Under the pieces are notes generated by a model. It saw only the letters and a program-made list of their open reading frames with translations. It was not told where the DNA came from and made no database searches. This document shows, in pieces, positions 10,128 through 19,702 of a stretch of 64,000 bases of DNA (positions within the stretch are counted from its first letter, which is position 1; each line of letters begins with the position of its first letter). Position numbers and translations under genes: made by a program. Source of the DNA: Duganella margarita (GTDB lineage: Bacteria > Pseudomonadota > Gammaproteobacteria > Burkholderiales > Burkholderiaceae_D); contig NZ_WWCS01000002.1 in the NCBI RefSeq assembly GCF_009857535.1, positions 62,001 to 126,000 on the forward strand, in the 5' to 3' direction.

Positions 10128-10455
10128 CCAAACCCCCCTTAATTAATGTTCAAACCAAGAAGAGACAGAATCCGTAAAGACCCGCATACGAATGCGTTGA
10201 GGTGGTATTTAGGACGGAACCGGCGATTATACCGTGTTTTGCGCTCGACTGACAGTATGCTGTGCTCGTTAATTGTGCAAAAAATTGCAATAACTGCATG
10301 CTTGCAAGGCAAATGGGGGCGATTGCGATAAAATCCAGAGTCGCCGCTGCATGGCCCGCTAATGTTCCACCTGATAAGATGGTTTGTTCTAAAATACCGG
10401 GTTACACTGCGCGGGCCTCAAGTGTGCCAAGCATGCCAAAGATAACTGAGTGACT
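10128..10455. other. Intergenic region between divergent Rieske and xseB units
   Basis: About 330 bases without a supported gene. It must hold the promoters for the Rieske gene (minus) and xseB-ispA-dxs (plus). Hexamers such as TAAAAT at 10329-10334 are possible -10 elements, but no well-spaced -35/-10 pair stands out. No tRNA-like fold or repeat was recognised. Confidence 0.4.
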
Positions 10456-10719
10456 ATGTCTAAGAAATTAACTGCCGACGCGACCGCCGCCGCCCTCGCT
10501 CCCGCTTCGTTTGAAGAGGCGATGGCGGAACTGGCGCAGCTGGTCGCGCAAATGGAGGCAGGCCAACTGCCGCTGGAAGCTTCGGTGGCCGCCTATGCGC
10601 GCGGCTCGGCGCTGGTGCAGTTCTGCGCCGCCCAGCTGGAAAAAGTGGAATCCCAGGTCAAAGTGCTGGAAGGCGAGATGCTGAAACCCTTCGTCGTCAC
10701 CGGCGAGGGCGAACAATGA
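10456..10719 (+). CDS. xseB: Exodeoxyribonuclease VII small subunit
   Basis: Small subunit that binds several-fold to XseA to form exonuclease VII, which degrades single-stranded DNA in both directions. The family pattern is clear: SFEEAMAELAQLVAQMEAGQLPLEASVAAYARGSAL, then a helix around QLEKVESQVKVLEGE. ATG at 10456 is preferred; a GTG two codons earlier is in frame and neither has a strong ribosome site. Its stop overlaps the ispA start (ATGA), the usual order in betaproteobacteria. xseA is not in the window. Confidence 0.94.
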   Translation: MSKKLTADATAAALAPASFEEAMAELAQLVAQMEAGQLPLEASVAAYARGSALVQFCAAQLEKVESQVKVLEGEMLKPFVVTGEGEQ

Positions 10720-11603
10720 GCGCCTTTGACGACTGGATGAAAACCGTGCAGGCCGGATCGGAAAACGATTTATCCGGTTATCTGCCTGCAGCCGACGTGA
10801 TCCCGGCCAAGCTGCACGCGGCGATGCGCTATGCGCTGCTGGGTGGCGGCAAGCGGGTGCGTCCGCTGCTGGTGTACGCGGCCGGTGCGCTGTTCGGCGC
10901 CGACTCGGCAACCCTGAGCCGCGCCGCCGCCGCCGTCGAAATGATCCATGCCTACTCACTGGTGCACGACGACATGCCCTGCATGGACGACGATGAACTG
11001 CGCCGCGGCAAACCGACCGTGCATATCGCCTACGACGAGGCCACCGCGCTGCTGGTCGGCGACGCCTTGCAGTCGCAGGCCTTCATGGTGCTGTCGGCAG
11101 CGGACCAGATCCCGCCGGCACGCGTACTGGCGATGGTGCGCCTGCTGGGCGAGGCATCCGGTTCGGCCGGCATGTGCGGCGGCCAGGCGATTGATCTGGA
11201 CAGCGTGGGCATCAGCCTGACGCTGGAACAGCTGGAACGCATGCACCAGCTGAAGACCGGCGCCTTGCTGCGCGCCTCGGTGGTGCTGGGCGCCTTGGCC
11301 GGCAAGGATTTGACGGATGAAGAACTGAGCGCGCTGAATGTGTATGCGCGCGCCATCGGCCTGGCGTTCCAGGTGGTGGACGATGTGCTCGACGCGACGG
11401 CCGATTCGGCCACGCTGGGCAAGACCGCCGGCAAGGACGCCGCTGACAACAAACCGACTTATGTATCGATCCTGGGTCTGGAACCGTCGCGCGCACTGGC
11501 GGAAAAATTGCGGCTCGACGCGCATGCAGCGCTCGCGCCGTTTGGAGAAAAAGCTTTGCGATTACGCGAACTCGCGGACCTGATCGTGCAGCGGAAGGCA
11601 TAA
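10716..11603 (+). CDS. ispA: Polyprenyl synthetase, farnesyl diphosphate synthase
   Basis: Condenses isopentenyl diphosphate with dimethylallyl and geranyl diphosphates to make farnesyl diphosphate, the precursor of quinone side chains, undecaprenol and haem O/A. The first Asp-rich motif DDMPCMDD spans residues 85-92 with RRGKP after it. The second is DDVLD at 222-226, and GGGKRVRP sits at 43-50. The length of 295 residues is normal. It is translationally coupled to xseB and directly abuts dxs. Confidence 0.96.
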   Translation: MSAFDDWMKTVQAGSENDLSGYLPAADVIPAKLHAAMRYALLGGGKRVRPLLVYAAGALFGADSATLSRAAAAVEMIHAYSLVHDDMPCMDDDELRRGKPTVHIAYDEATALLVGDALQSQAFMVLSAADQIPPARVLAMVRLLGEASGSAGMCGGQAIDLDSVGISLTLEQLERMHQLKTGALLRASVVLGALAGKDLTDEELSALNVYARAIGLAFQVVDDVLDATADSATLGKTAGKDAADNKPTYVSILGLEPSRALAEKLRLDAHAALAPFGEKALRLRELADLIVQRKA

Positions 11604-13475
11604 ATGAACTTGCTCGAAAAAATAGATTCCCCGGCCGACGTACGCAAACTGCCGTACAGCCAACTGACGCCGCTGGCGCATGAACTGCGCGCCTACCTGC
11701 TCGATTCCGTGTCCAAGACCGGCGGCCATCTGTCGTCCAATCTCGGCACGGTGGAACTGACGGTAGCGCTGCACTACGTGTTCAACACGCCGCACGACCG
11801 CATCGTCTGGGATGTGGGTCACCAGACCTACTCGCACAAGATCCTGACCGGCCGCCGCGACCGCATGCACACGCTGCGCCAGCTGAACGGCATCTCGGGC
11901 TTCCCCAAACGCGACGAATCGGAATACGACACCTTCGGCACCGCGCACTCGTCGACTTCCATTTCGGCGGCGCTGGGCATGGCGCAGGCGGCCAAGATCA
12001 AGGGCGAGCATCGCCACGCGATCGCGGTGATCGGCGACGGCTCGATGACGGCCGGTATGGCGTTCGAGGCGCTGAACAACGCTGGCGTGCAGGACGACGT
12101 CAATCTGCTGGTGATCCTGAACGATAACGATATGTCGATCTCGCCGCCGGTCGGCGCGCTGAATCGCTATCTGGCGCGCTTGATGTCCGGTCAGTTCTAC
12201 GCCGCCGCCAAGAACGTCGGCAAGTCGGTGCTGCCTGGCCCGGTGCTGGAACTGGCCAAGAAGCTGGAAGAACATGCGAAGGGCATGGTGGTCCCGGCCA
12301 CGATGTTCGAGGAATTCGGCTTCAACTACATCGGCCCGATCGACGGCCATGACCTGGACTCGCTGATCCCGACGCTGCAAAACATCAAGCACCTGAAAGG
12401 CCCGCAGTTCCTGCACGTGGTGACCAAGAAGGGTCAGGGCTACAAGCTGGCCGAGGCCGAGCCTATCCTGTACCACGGCACGCCGAAATTCAATCCGGCC
12501 GAAGGCATCAAGCCAGCCGCAGCGCCGGCCAAGAAAAGCTACACCGATGTATTCGGCGACTGGCTGTGCGACATGGCTGCCGCCGACAAAAAACTGGTCG
12601 GCATCACGCCGGCCATGCGCGAAGGTTCGGGCATGGTGCGCTTCAACCATGAGTATCCGGACCGTTACTTCGACGTCGGCATCGCCGAGCAGCACTCCGT
12701 AACCTTTGCCGGCGGCCTGGCTTGCGAAGGCCTCAAGCCGGTGGTGGCGATTTACTCGACCTTCCTGCAGCGCGCCTACGATCAGCTGATCCACGACGTG
12801 GCGCTGCAAAACCTGGACGTGACCTTTGCGCTGGACCGTGCAGGCCTGGTAGGCGCGGACGGCGCCACCCACGCCGGCAATTACGACCTGGCTTACCTGC
12901 GCTGCATCCCGAACATGGTGGTGATGGCGGCATCGGACGAAAACGAATGCCGTCAGATGCTGACCACCGGCTACCAGTACAACGGTCCGGCAGCGATCCG
13001 CTACCCACGCGGCGCCGGCATCGGCGCGGCGATCAAGCCGGAGCTGACCACGCTTGAAATCGGCAAGGGTGAGATCAAACGCACCGGCCAGAAAATCGCG
13101 ATCCTGGCGTTTGGCTCGATGGTGGCGCCGTCCGTGGCCGCCGGCGAAACGCTGAACGCGACCGTGGCCAATATGCGCTTCGTCAAGCCGCTGGACGTGG
13201 AACTGGTCAAGCAGCTGGCCGCCGATCACGATTACCTCGTGACGGTGGAGGAGGGCTGCATCATGGGCGGCGCCGGCGCTGCCGTGGCGGAAGCGCTGGC
13301 GGCGGAAGGCATCGTCAAGCCGGTGCTGATGCTTGGCCTGCCGGACAAGTTCATCGACCATGGCGACCCGGCCAAGCTGCTGTCCAGCGTGGGCCTGGAT
13401 GCCGCCGGCATCACAGCCTCGATCAAACAGCGCTACCAGAACGAAGAACCACGCCTGGTCGTCAATAACGGCTAA
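11604..13475 (+). CDS. dxs: 1-deoxy-D-xylulose-5-phosphate synthase
   Basis: First enzyme of the methylerythritol phosphate pathway: joins pyruvate and glyceraldehyde 3-phosphate using thiamine diphosphate. GDGSMTAG at 144-151 with ND at 173-174 forms the cofactor site. GHQTYSHK near 72 and [15 protein letters not shown] in the second domain carry the catalytic His and Glu residues of the transketolase family. 623 residues, full length. The ATG follows the ispA stop directly. The last 14 bases overlap the convergent SGNH hydrolase gene. Confidence 0.97.
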   Translation: MNLLEKIDSPADVRKLPYSQLTPLAHELRAYLLDSVSKTGGHLSSNLGTVELTVALHYVFNTPHDRIVWDVGHQTYSHKILTGRRDRMHTLRQLNGISGFPKRDESEYDTFGTAHSSTSISAALGMAQAAKIKGEHRHAIAVIGDGSMTAGMAFEALNNAGVQDDVNLLVILNDNDMSISPPVGALNRYLARLMSGQFYAAAKNVGKSVLPGPVLELAKKLEEHAKGMVVPATMFEEFGFNYIGPIDGHDLDSLIPTLQNIKHLKGPQFLHVVTKKGQGYKLAEAEPILYHGTPKFNPAEGIKPAAAPAKKSYTDVFGDWLCDMAAADKKLVGITPAMREGSGMVRFNHEYPDRYFDVGIAEQHSVTFAGGLACEGLKPVVAIYSTFLQRAYDQLIHDVALQNLDVTFALDRAGLVGADGATHAGNYDLAYLRCIPNMVVMAASDENECRQMLTTGYQYNGPAAIRYPRGAGIGAAIKPELTTLEIGKGEIKRTGQKIAILAFGSMVAPSVAAGETLNATVANMRFVKPLDVELVKQLAADHDYLVTVEEGCIMGGAGAAVAEALAAEGIVKPVLMLGLPDKFIDHGDPAKLLSSVGLDAAGITASIKQRYQNEEPRLVVNNG

Positions 13476-14682
13476 GCACACGAACGGCTTCGGCGGCCAT
13501 CGCCTCGTACCCCGCATCGCCCGGGTGCAGGTGGTCGCCGCTGTCGTAGCGTGGTTGCATGCGTGACGGCTGCTGCGGGTCACGCAGCAGCACATCCATA
13601 TCGGCCACCGCGTCGAACTCGTTACTCTCCCTGATCCACTGATTGACCTGCCGGCGCAGCGCGTCCTTGGCGGGCGTGTAGTAGTCGTCGATGGCCGTGC
13701 CTTCAAACGGCGGCAACGTGGCGCCGATGATTCGCACCTGGTGCGCGCGGGCCTGGGCGATCAGCTGGCGGTAGGCGGCGATCATGCGGTCCGCCGTCAT
13801 CGGCGCTTCATGCGGGGCGAAGATGGATTGGGGCCAGCCGATATCGTTAATCCCCATCAGCACAATCGCGGTGCGGACGCCGGGCTGCAACAGTACGTCC
13901 TGCTCGAAGCGCGCCGCCGCGTTGACGCCCATGCGGTCGCCCAGCAGGCGCGCACCGGAAATACCGGCGTTGACTACCGCAACGCCGCCTGGGCTTAAGC
14001 GCGCGGCGAGGTAGTCGGGCCAGCGGCGGTCCTGGTCGGGCGTGGAGCCATTGCCGTCGGTGATGGAGTCGCCAAATGCGGCGACCACGCCCGCCGCCGG
14101 AGCCGCTGTCGCCGTCGCCGCTCCGGCCGGCGCATCTACCCAGATCCCGCTGAGCAGCGCGCGGCCGTGCAATGGCTGCGCATCCGCCAGCGTGGCGTCG
14201 GCAGTGCGATTGCCAGCCATAATAGCGCCTGTCTGCTGCGCGCCCCAATGAAAGGTCGCCAATGGCGTGCGCTCCGGCAGATACACACTGACGGCCAGCT
14301 TCTCCAGTACCGCCACCGGCATTTCCAGAGCGTCGCTGACGGCTGGCGCGCCGGGTTGGATCACCACGCTGGCCTTGCCGCCGAAAGTCAGCGGCCGCGT
14401 GGTCTCACCGGCGCGGCCCAGGCGCGCCTCGCCCACCAGGAGCGGCTGCGTGCCATAACGGTTTGACAGCACCACGCGCAGCCGTGATCCGCCGACGCTG
14501 ATGCGCGCCGTCTCACGCACCGTCTGCCGCTCCAACACCGCCGGCACACCGGTCGGCAGCGCAAACCCGTTGCTATCCCAGACCGCGTGAGGGCTGGCCT
14601 GCCAGGTCGCCAGCCAGTTTTCTGCCGCCTGCGGCGTATTGATTATGGCTGCCAACGCGGCAGCCGCAAGGTATCGCTTCAT
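13462..14682 (-). CDS. Secreted SGNH/GDSL-family hydrolase
   Basis: 406 residues starting with a signal peptide (cleavage probably near PQAAE at 18-20). The SGNH blocks are visible: FGDSITDG with nucleophile Ser206, the Gly block in the central region, MGINDIGWP with the Asn, and DHLHPGD with Asp383 and His386. An N-terminal ~200-residue beta-rich domain precedes the hydrolase domain, an arrangement seen in GDSL esterases acting on plant or bacterial polysaccharide esters. The substrate is unknown. It diverges from the LysR gene at 14782, a possible regulator. Confidence 0.88.
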   Translation of the reverse strand: MKRYLAAAALAAIINTPQAAENWLATWQASPHAVWDSNGFALPTGVPAVLERQTVRETARISVGGSRLRVVLSNRYGTQPLLVGEARLGRAGETTRPLTFGGKASVVIQPGAPAVSDALEMPVAVLEKLAVSVYLPERTPLATFHWGAQQTGAIMAGNRTADATLADAQPLHGRALLSGIWVDAPAGAATATAAPAAGVVAAFGDSITDGNGSTPDQDRRWPDYLAARLSPGGVAVVNAGISGARLLGDRMGVNAAARFEQDVLLQPGVRTAIVLMGINDIGWPQSIFAPHEAPMTADRMIAAYRQLIAQARAHQVRIIGATLPPFEGTAIDDYYTPAKDALRRQVNQWIRESNEFDAVADMDVLLRDPQQPSRMQPRYDSGDHLHPGDAGYEAMAAEAVRVLSRY

Positions 14683-14755
14683 GATGCTCTCCTGTCGAAA
14701 AGCTCACGATATGACATTCCATTCAAGTGCAGAAGACGGCGATTGTGACTATACT

Positions 14756-14774
14756 TCATTCAAATATCGAATGA
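14756..14774. promoter_or_regulatory. Candidate LysR binding dyad between SGNH hydrolase and lysR
   Basis: TCATTC and GAATGA form a 6-bp inverted repeat with seven bases between, just before the ribosome site of the LysR gene and within its divergent intergenic region. It contains a T-N11-A pattern. Inferred autoregulatory site only. Confidence 0.35.
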
Positions 14775-14781
14775 GGATCAG

Positions 14782-15687
14782 ATGGATACCATCCGTTCGC
14801 TACGCTGCTTTGTGCGCGCCGTTGAATTGGGCAGCCTGTCGGCCGTCGCTCGCGAGGAAGGCACAACACAGCCGACCATCAGCAAAATCGTCGCCGCGCT
14901 GGAGCGGGAACTGGGCGTGCGGCTGCTGGAACGCAGCACCACCAGCTTGCAAGCCACGCCGCAAGGCATGCGCTTCTACCAGCGCGCGCTCGGCGTGCTG
15001 GCCGAATATCAGGAAGCGGTAGCGGAAGCGCGCGGCCAGACCGAAACGCCGGCGGGCCTGATCCGCGTGAATGCGCCGGCGGCATTCGGGCAGTTCTGCC
15101 TCAACGCCATGCTGGCGCCGTTCCTGGCGCGCCATCCGCAAGTCGACATCGAGCTGATACTCGATGACCGCATGGTCGATCTGGTCAAGGAAGGCGTCGA
15201 TATCGCCGTCCGCCAGGGACGCGAACTGCCGCCCGATGCGATTGCGCGGCTGGCGGGAAGCTCGCCGCGCCAGCTGGTGGCGTCGCCGGACTATCTGCGC
15301 GCGCATGGCAAACCAAAGCAGCCGCAGGATCTGGCGCGCCACGACTATATCCGTTTCGCCTGGCTGGCGGATGGCGATCTGCTCACATTGCATAACGGCG
15401 AACAGACCGAAACTGTGCCGACGCGGGGCCGTTATCGCGTCAATCACGCACTGGCCATCCGCGAAGCGCTGGCTGCCGCTGGCGGCATCGGCCTGTGTCC
15501 GTTATGGCTGGTGCAGGACTTGCTGGACAGTGGCGCGCTGGTGCGCGTGCTGCCGCGATGGTATGGACAGGAACAGCCGTTGCACCTGTTGTCGCCGTCG
15601 CGCCGCTACCAGCCATTGCGGGCACGATTGCTGCTGGACTATCTCGCCGAACAAATCGCGCTGCTGCCCGGATACAACGATTCCTGA
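14782..15687 (+). CDS. LysR family transcriptional regulator
   Basis: 301 residues. The N-terminal winged helix-turn-helix spans about residues 1-60 (IRSLRCFVRAVELGSLSAVAREEGTTQPTISK...LERELGVRLLER). It is followed by a linker helix and an effector-binding domain similar to the CrgA/DmlR-type group, with RVNAPAAFGQ and DRMVDLVKEGVDIAVRQG. AGGATCAG precedes the ATG. It is divergent from the SGNH hydrolase, which may be its target. The effector is unknown. Confidence 0.9.
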   Translation: MDTIRSLRCFVRAVELGSLSAVAREEGTTQPTISKIVAALERELGVRLLERSTTSLQATPQGMRFYQRALGVLAEYQEAVAEARGQTETPAGLIRVNAPAAFGQFCLNAMLAPFLARHPQVDIELILDDRMVDLVKEGVDIAVRQGRELPPDAIARLAGSSPRQLVASPDYLRAHGKPKQPQDLARHDYIRFAWLADGDLLTLHNGEQTETVPTRGRYRVNHALAIREALAAAGGIGLCPLWLVQDLLDSGALVRVLPRWYGQEQPLHLLSPSRRYQPLRARLLLDYLAEQIALLPGYNDS

Positions 15688-15721
15688 AATTTCCTTGCGT
15701 AGCCGGCAAGCTGTCCTATAT

Positions 15722-15742
15722 TGATATAAACAGTTTATATCA
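15722..15742. promoter_or_regulatory. Perfect 10-bp dyad upstream of M48 peptidase (putative operator)
   Basis: TGATATAAAC (15722-15731), a single A, then GTTTATATCA (15733-15742): a perfect inverted repeat ending nine bases before the ATG and touching the ribosome site AGAGGA. Position and symmetry suggest an operator or an mRNA hairpin that controls translation. No regulator can be named. Confidence 0.55.
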
Positions 15743-15751
15743 GAGGATGGC

Positions 15752-16492
15752 ATGAGAACCGCCTGCGCAACCTTGTTACTGCTGCTAGCCTGCACCGTGC
15801 AAGCGCAAGTGCCGGAGTCCGGCCGTGCGCAGGAGCTGCTGTACAGCGCGGCGGAAGTGGATGCCGGCATGGAGGACCGCTATATCGACCGCACGGTGGA
15901 TCTGGCGGCGGCCGGCAAGCTGGATGAAGACCGCGCGCTGCTGGCGCGACTGCGCTACATCAGCGCCGAACTGATACGCGTGGCTATCGACTTGAAACCG
16001 GAGACCGCCCAATGGCAGTGGGAAGTCCACACCACCAGCGATACCGAAGTGGATGCGATCTGCATGGCGGGCGGGAAGATCCTGGTCGGCAGTGCCTTCG
16101 TACACCAGCTGGCGCTGACCGACGGCGAACTGGCGATGCTGCTGGCGCATGAAGTGGCGCACGCGGTGGCCGAGCATCATCGTGAAACCTTTTCGGAAGC
16201 GATGCTGGTGAATCGTCTGCCGGCCGTGCCGCTGGACGTGGTGATGGCGCGGCTGGACAGCGACCTGTCGCTGCAAATCCGCTTGTCGAAGCTATCCAGT
16301 CTGCAGGAATCGGAGGCCGACCACCTCGGCATGGTGCTGGCGCACCGCGCCGGCTGGTCGGCGGAAGACATCGTCAGCTTCTACCGCAAGCTGGCGGAAG
16401 GCGAGTCGTCTGCGCTGATTTCGAGCGCTTATCCCGCCAACGCCTCGCGTCTGAGCATGGCGCGCGGCATGGCGCGTCTGTTCGGCGATTAA
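15752..16492 (+). CDS. M48 family metallopeptidase, exported
   Basis: 246 residues. The N terminus is a signal peptide with a possible lipobox (LLLAC, Cys14), so it may be a lipoprotein or a soluble periplasmic protein. The zinc motif is HEVAH (133-137) with the third ligand in ESEAD (about 188). It is related to BepA/LoiP-type Oma1-like proteases that act in outer-membrane quality control, but lacks TPR repeats. AGAGGA precedes the ATG by four bases. A perfect dyad sits immediately upstream. Monocistronic. Confidence 0.88.
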   Translation: MRTACATLLLLLACTVQAQVPESGRAQELLYSAAEVDAGMEDRYIDRTVDLAAAGKLDEDRALLARLRYISAELIRVAIDLKPETAQWQWEVHTTSDTEVDAICMAGGKILVGSAFVHQLALTDGELAMLLAHEVAHAVAEHHRETFSEAMLVNRLPAVPLDVVMARLDSDLSLQIRLSKLSSLQESEADHLGMVLAHRAGWSAEDIVSFYRKLAEGESSALISSAYPANASRLSMARGMARLFGD

Positions 16493-16499
16493 TGGCAGA

Positions 16500-17054
16500 C
16501 TAGTCGCGCTTGCGTTCGTGCTGCCACAGCACGTCGCTGCCGCCGGCGTAGCGGTTCAATACGCGCGACAGCACAAACAGCAGGTCGGACAAACGGTTCA
16601 CATACTGGCGTGGATGTTCGTGGATGGTCTCGGCCTTGCCCAGCGTGACGATGCTGCGTTCCGCGCGCCGGCACACCGTGCGGCACACATGCGCCTGCGA
16701 CGACGCGCGCGATCCCGCCGGAAGAATGAATTCCGTCAGCGGCGGCAGCGTGGCGTTGTACTTCGCCAGCAGCACATCCAGCCGCTCCACGTGCGCTTCC
16801 TTGATCATCTGATAGCCGGGAATGCACAGCTCTCCGCCGAGGTCGAACAGATCGTGCTGGATGGTAATCAGTTCCTCGCGCAGATCGGCTGGCATGTCCT
16901 CGCACAGCAGCAGGCCCAGATGCGAGTTCAACTCATCCACCTCACCGATGGCGATAATGCGGATGCTGTCCTTGTCGGTACGGCTGCCGTCGCCGAGGCC
17001 CGTGGTGCCGCCGTCACCGGTGCGCGTGGCGATTTTAGAAAGTCGGTTACCCAT
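16500..17054 (-). CDS. Cob(I)alamin adenosyltransferase, PduO type
   Basis: Transfers the adenosyl group of ATP to cob(I)alamin to make coenzyme B12. The 184-residue protein shows the PduO signatures: TRTGDGGTTGLGDG near the N terminus (ATP binding), EVDELNSHLG, RTVCRRAERSIV and NRLSDLLFVLSR. ATG at 17054 gives the standard family start MGNRLSKIATRTGDGG; the frame stays open far upstream but that extension is antisense to glcD. It is divergent from glcD and nearly abuts the M48 gene. No other cobalamin genes are nearby. Confidence 0.94.
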   Translation of the reverse strand: MGNRLSKIATRTGDGGTTGLGDGSRTDKDSIRIIAIGEVDELNSHLGLLLCEDMPADLREELITIQHDLFDLGGELCIPGYQMIKEAHVERLDVLLAKYNATLPPLTEFILPAGSRASSQAHVCRTVCRRAERSIVTLGKAETIHEHPRQYVNRLSDLLFVLSRVLNRYAGGSDVLWQHERKRD

Positions 17055-17153
17055 AATGTTCAGCCTCTGATTGGTTATGCACCGAAGAATACAACAACGG
17101 GCCACTGATTTGTGCTTACAATCGTGTATCTGTGTTTTCAGGCGTGAGCACCA

Positions 17154-18632
17154 ATGAACACTGTAACTGATCCAGGTCTGCGGCGTGAGCAAGTGGCTGC
17201 GGCGTTGCAGCAAGTGCTGCCGGCGCGTGCCGTGCTGTCGGCGCCGGAGGATACCCGTCCCTATGAGTGCGACGGTCTGGCCGCCTATCGGCAGCTGCCG
17301 ATGATTGTCGTGCTGCCGGATAGCGAGGCGCAGATTGTTGCGGTGCTCAAGGTGTGCCATGAGTTGAACGTGCCGATTGTGCCGCGCGGCGCTGGCACCG
17401 GTTTGTCCGGCGGCGCCATGCCGATTGCCGAAGGCGTGGTGTTGTCGACCGCGCGCCTGAACCGGATCGTGCGCATGGATGCGACGTCGCGGACGGCGGT
17501 GGTGCAGCCGGGCGTGCGCAATCTGGCGATTTCGGAAGCAGCGGCGCCGTATGGGTTGTATTACGCGCCCGATCCGTCGTCGCAGATCGCCTGCACCATC
17601 GGCGGCAATGTGGCCGAGAACTCGGGCGGCGTGCATTGCCTGAAATACGGTCTGACGGTGCATAACGTGCTGCGCGTGCGCGTGGTCACCATCGAGGGCG
17701 ATGTGGTGGAGCTGGGCAGCGGCGCGCTGGATGCGCCGGGGCTGGATCTGCTGTCGGTGTTTATCGGTTCCGAGGGCATGCTGGGCATCGTCACCGAGGT
17801 GACGGTGAAGCTGGTGCCCAAGCCGGCCACCGCGCGCGTCATCATGGCGTCGTTCGATGAGGTGGTGAAGGGCTGCCACGCGGTGGCGGCGCTGATCGCT
17901 GCCGGCATCATTCCCGCTGGCCTGGAGATGATGGACCAGACCTCGTCGCGCATGGTGGAGCCGTTCGTCAAGGCCGGTTATGACACCGACGCCGCCGCCA
18001 TCCTGCTGTGCGAGGCCGATGGCACCATCGAGGAAGTGGAAGAAGAGATCGCGCGCATGTCGGCGGTGCTGAACGGCGCCGGTGCCAGTGCGATTGCGGT
18101 CTCGCAGTCGGAGGCGGAGCGGCTCAAGTTCTGGTCCGGCCGCAAGAACGCTTTTCCGGCCGCCGGCCGCATCTCTCCGGATTACTACTGCATGGATGGC
18201 ACCATCCCGCGCAAGCGTCTGGGCCAGGTATTGGCCGGCATCGCGGCGATGGAGGTCAAGTACGGCCTGCGCTGCGCGAACGTGTTCCATGCGGGCGATG
18301 GCAATCTGCATCCGCTGATACTGTTTAATGCGAATATCCCGGACGAGTTCCAGCGCGCCGAAGCCTTTGGCGCGGAGATCCTGGCGCTATGCGTGGCAGT
18401 CGGTGGCACCATCACCGGCGAGCATGGCGTCGGCATCGAAAAGATCGATTCGATGTGCGTGCAGTTCACGCCGTCCGAGCTGGAAGCGTTTTTCTCGGTG
18501 AAGCGCAGCTTCGATCCGGCCGGCTTGCTCAATCCCGACAAGGCGATTCCCACATTGCACCGCTGCGCTGAATTCGGCCGCATGCGTGTAAGTGGCGGCG
18601 CGCTGCCGTTTGCCCACCTTCCGCGCTTTTGA
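17154..18632 (+). CDS. glcD: Glycolate oxidase FAD-linked subunit GlcD
   Basis: FAD-binding catalytic subunit of glycolate dehydrogenase, oxidising glycolate to glyoxylate. The PCMH-type FAD domain is visible (PIVPRGAGTGLSGGAMP near 78-94; DPSSQIACTIGGNVAENSGG near 140-160). The C-terminal FAD-oxidase domain has NVFHAGDGNLHPLI and GEHGVGIEK. 492 residues, typical. It is first of glcD-glcE-glcF, with two bases between its stop and the glcE ATG. Confidence 0.95.
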   Translation: MNTVTDPGLRREQVAAALQQVLPARAVLSAPEDTRPYECDGLAAYRQLPMIVVLPDSEAQIVAVLKVCHELNVPIVPRGAGTGLSGGAMPIAEGVVLSTARLNRIVRMDATSRTAVVQPGVRNLAISEAAAPYGLYYAPDPSSQIACTIGGNVAENSGGVHCLKYGLTVHNVLRVRVVTIEGDVVELGSGALDAPGLDLLSVFIGSEGMLGIVTEVTVKLVPKPATARVIMASFDEVVKGCHAVAALIAAGIIPAGLEMMDQTSSRMVEPFVKAGYDTDAAAILLCEADGTIEEVEEEIARMSAVLNGAGASAIAVSQSEAERLKFWSGRKNAFPAAGRISPDYYCMDGTIPRKRLGQVLAGIAAMEVKYGLRCANVFHAGDGNLHPLILFNANIPDEFQRAEAFGAEILALCVAVGGTITGEHGVGIEKIDSMCVQFTPSELEAFFSVKRSFDPAGLLNPDKAIPTLHRCAEFGRMRVSGGALPFAHLPRF

Positions 18633-18634
18633 CG

Positions 18635-19702
18635 ATGACTTCTTACGCTGATTTTTCCGACCGTATTCGTGCCGCCAGCGCCGCCGGTGCACCGTTGCGT
18701 CTGCGCGGCGGCGGCACCAAGGACTGGTATGGACAGGCGCTGGACGGCGAGCTGCTGGATACGCGCGCCAACAGCGGCGTCATTTCGTATGAGCCGACCG
18801 AGTTGGTGATCACGGCGCGCTGCGGCACGCCGTTGGCGGAGATCGAGACGCTGCTGGCGCAGCACCACCAGATGCTGGCGTTTGAACCGCCGCGCTTCGG
18901 CCCGGAGTCCACGATTGGCGGCGTGGTGGCCACAGCGCTGTCCGGGCCGCGTCGCGCCAGTGCAGGTGCGGTGCGTGATTTTGTGCTTGGCGCGGTGTTG
19001 ATGGATGGCCGTGGCGAGGTGCTGCGCTTCGGCGGGCAGGTGATGAAAAACGTGGCGGGCTATGACGTTTCGCGATTGCTGGCCGGGTCGCTGGGCACCC
19101 TGGGCTTGATCCTGGAGGTGTCGCTGAAAGTGCTGCCGTTACCGCTGCGCGAAGCCAGCCTGCGGTTTGAAATGAGCGAGATCGACGCACTGGCGCACTT
19201 GAACGAATGGGCTGGGCAGCCGTTGCCGATATCGGCCAGTTGCTGGCATCGGGGTGTGTTGACCTTGCGCCTGTCCGGCGCGGATGCAGCGGTGCAGGCG
19301 GCGCAGCGCCGCCTTGGCGGCCAGCCGCTTGCTGAAGCGGATGCGGCGAACTTCTGGGCTGCGTTGCGCGATCAGACGCACGCGTATTTCAGTGGCGGCA
19401 GCGTGTGGCGCATGTCGGTTCCGTCGCATGCCAGCGCGATTATTCTGCGCGGGGAGCAGCTGATCGAGTGGGGCGGTTCGCAGCGTTGGCTCAAGGTGGA
19501 TGATGCGGATGCGGAAAGCATACGCCGCACGGTTGCAGCATCAGGCGGTCATGCTAGCTTGTTCCGGGGTGGCGACAAGAGCGTTGGTGTATTCCATCCG
19601 CTGGCGCCGGCGGTCGCAAAGATTCAGGAGCGTTTGAAGCAGTCGTTCGATCCCGCCGGGATCTTCAATCCGGGACGTATGTATGCAAACCAATCTCGCT
19701 GA
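18635..19702 (+). CDS. glcE: Glycolate oxidase FAD-binding subunit GlcE
   Basis: Second flavin-domain subunit of glycolate dehydrogenase. LRLRGGGTKDWYG near the N terminus and FGPESTIGGVVATALSGPRRASAGAVRDFVLG mark the PCMH FAD fold. The C terminus ends SFDPAGIFNPGRM, the common end of this family. ATG at 18635 is preferred over a TTG at 18629 overlapping the glcD stop. Its last 20 bases overlap glcF. Confidence 0.93.
   Translation: MTSYADFSDRIRAASAAGAPLRLRGGGTKDWYGQALDGELLDTRANSGVISYEPTELVITARCGTPLAEIETLLAQHHQMLAFEPPRFGPESTIGGVVATALSGPRRASAGAVRDFVLGAVLMDGRGEVLRFGGQVMKNVAGYDVSRLLAGSLGTLGLILEVSLKVLPLPLREASLRFEMSEIDALAHLNEWAGQPLPISASCWHRGVLTLRLSGADAAVQAAQRRLGGQPLAEADAANFWAALRDQTHAYFSGGSVWRMSVPSHASAIILRGEQLIEWGGSQRWLKVDDADAESIRRTVAASGGHASLFRGGDKSVGVFHPLAPAVAKIQERLKQSFDPAGIFNPGRMYANQSR

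Noticed and set aside
11562..13706. 714-codon frame antisense to dxs
   Set aside because: Shadow of dxs, which is a clear enzyme gene on the plus strand.
17055..18311. Upstream extension of the adenosyltransferase frame
   Set aside because: Antisense to glcD with biased composition; the family start is at 17054.
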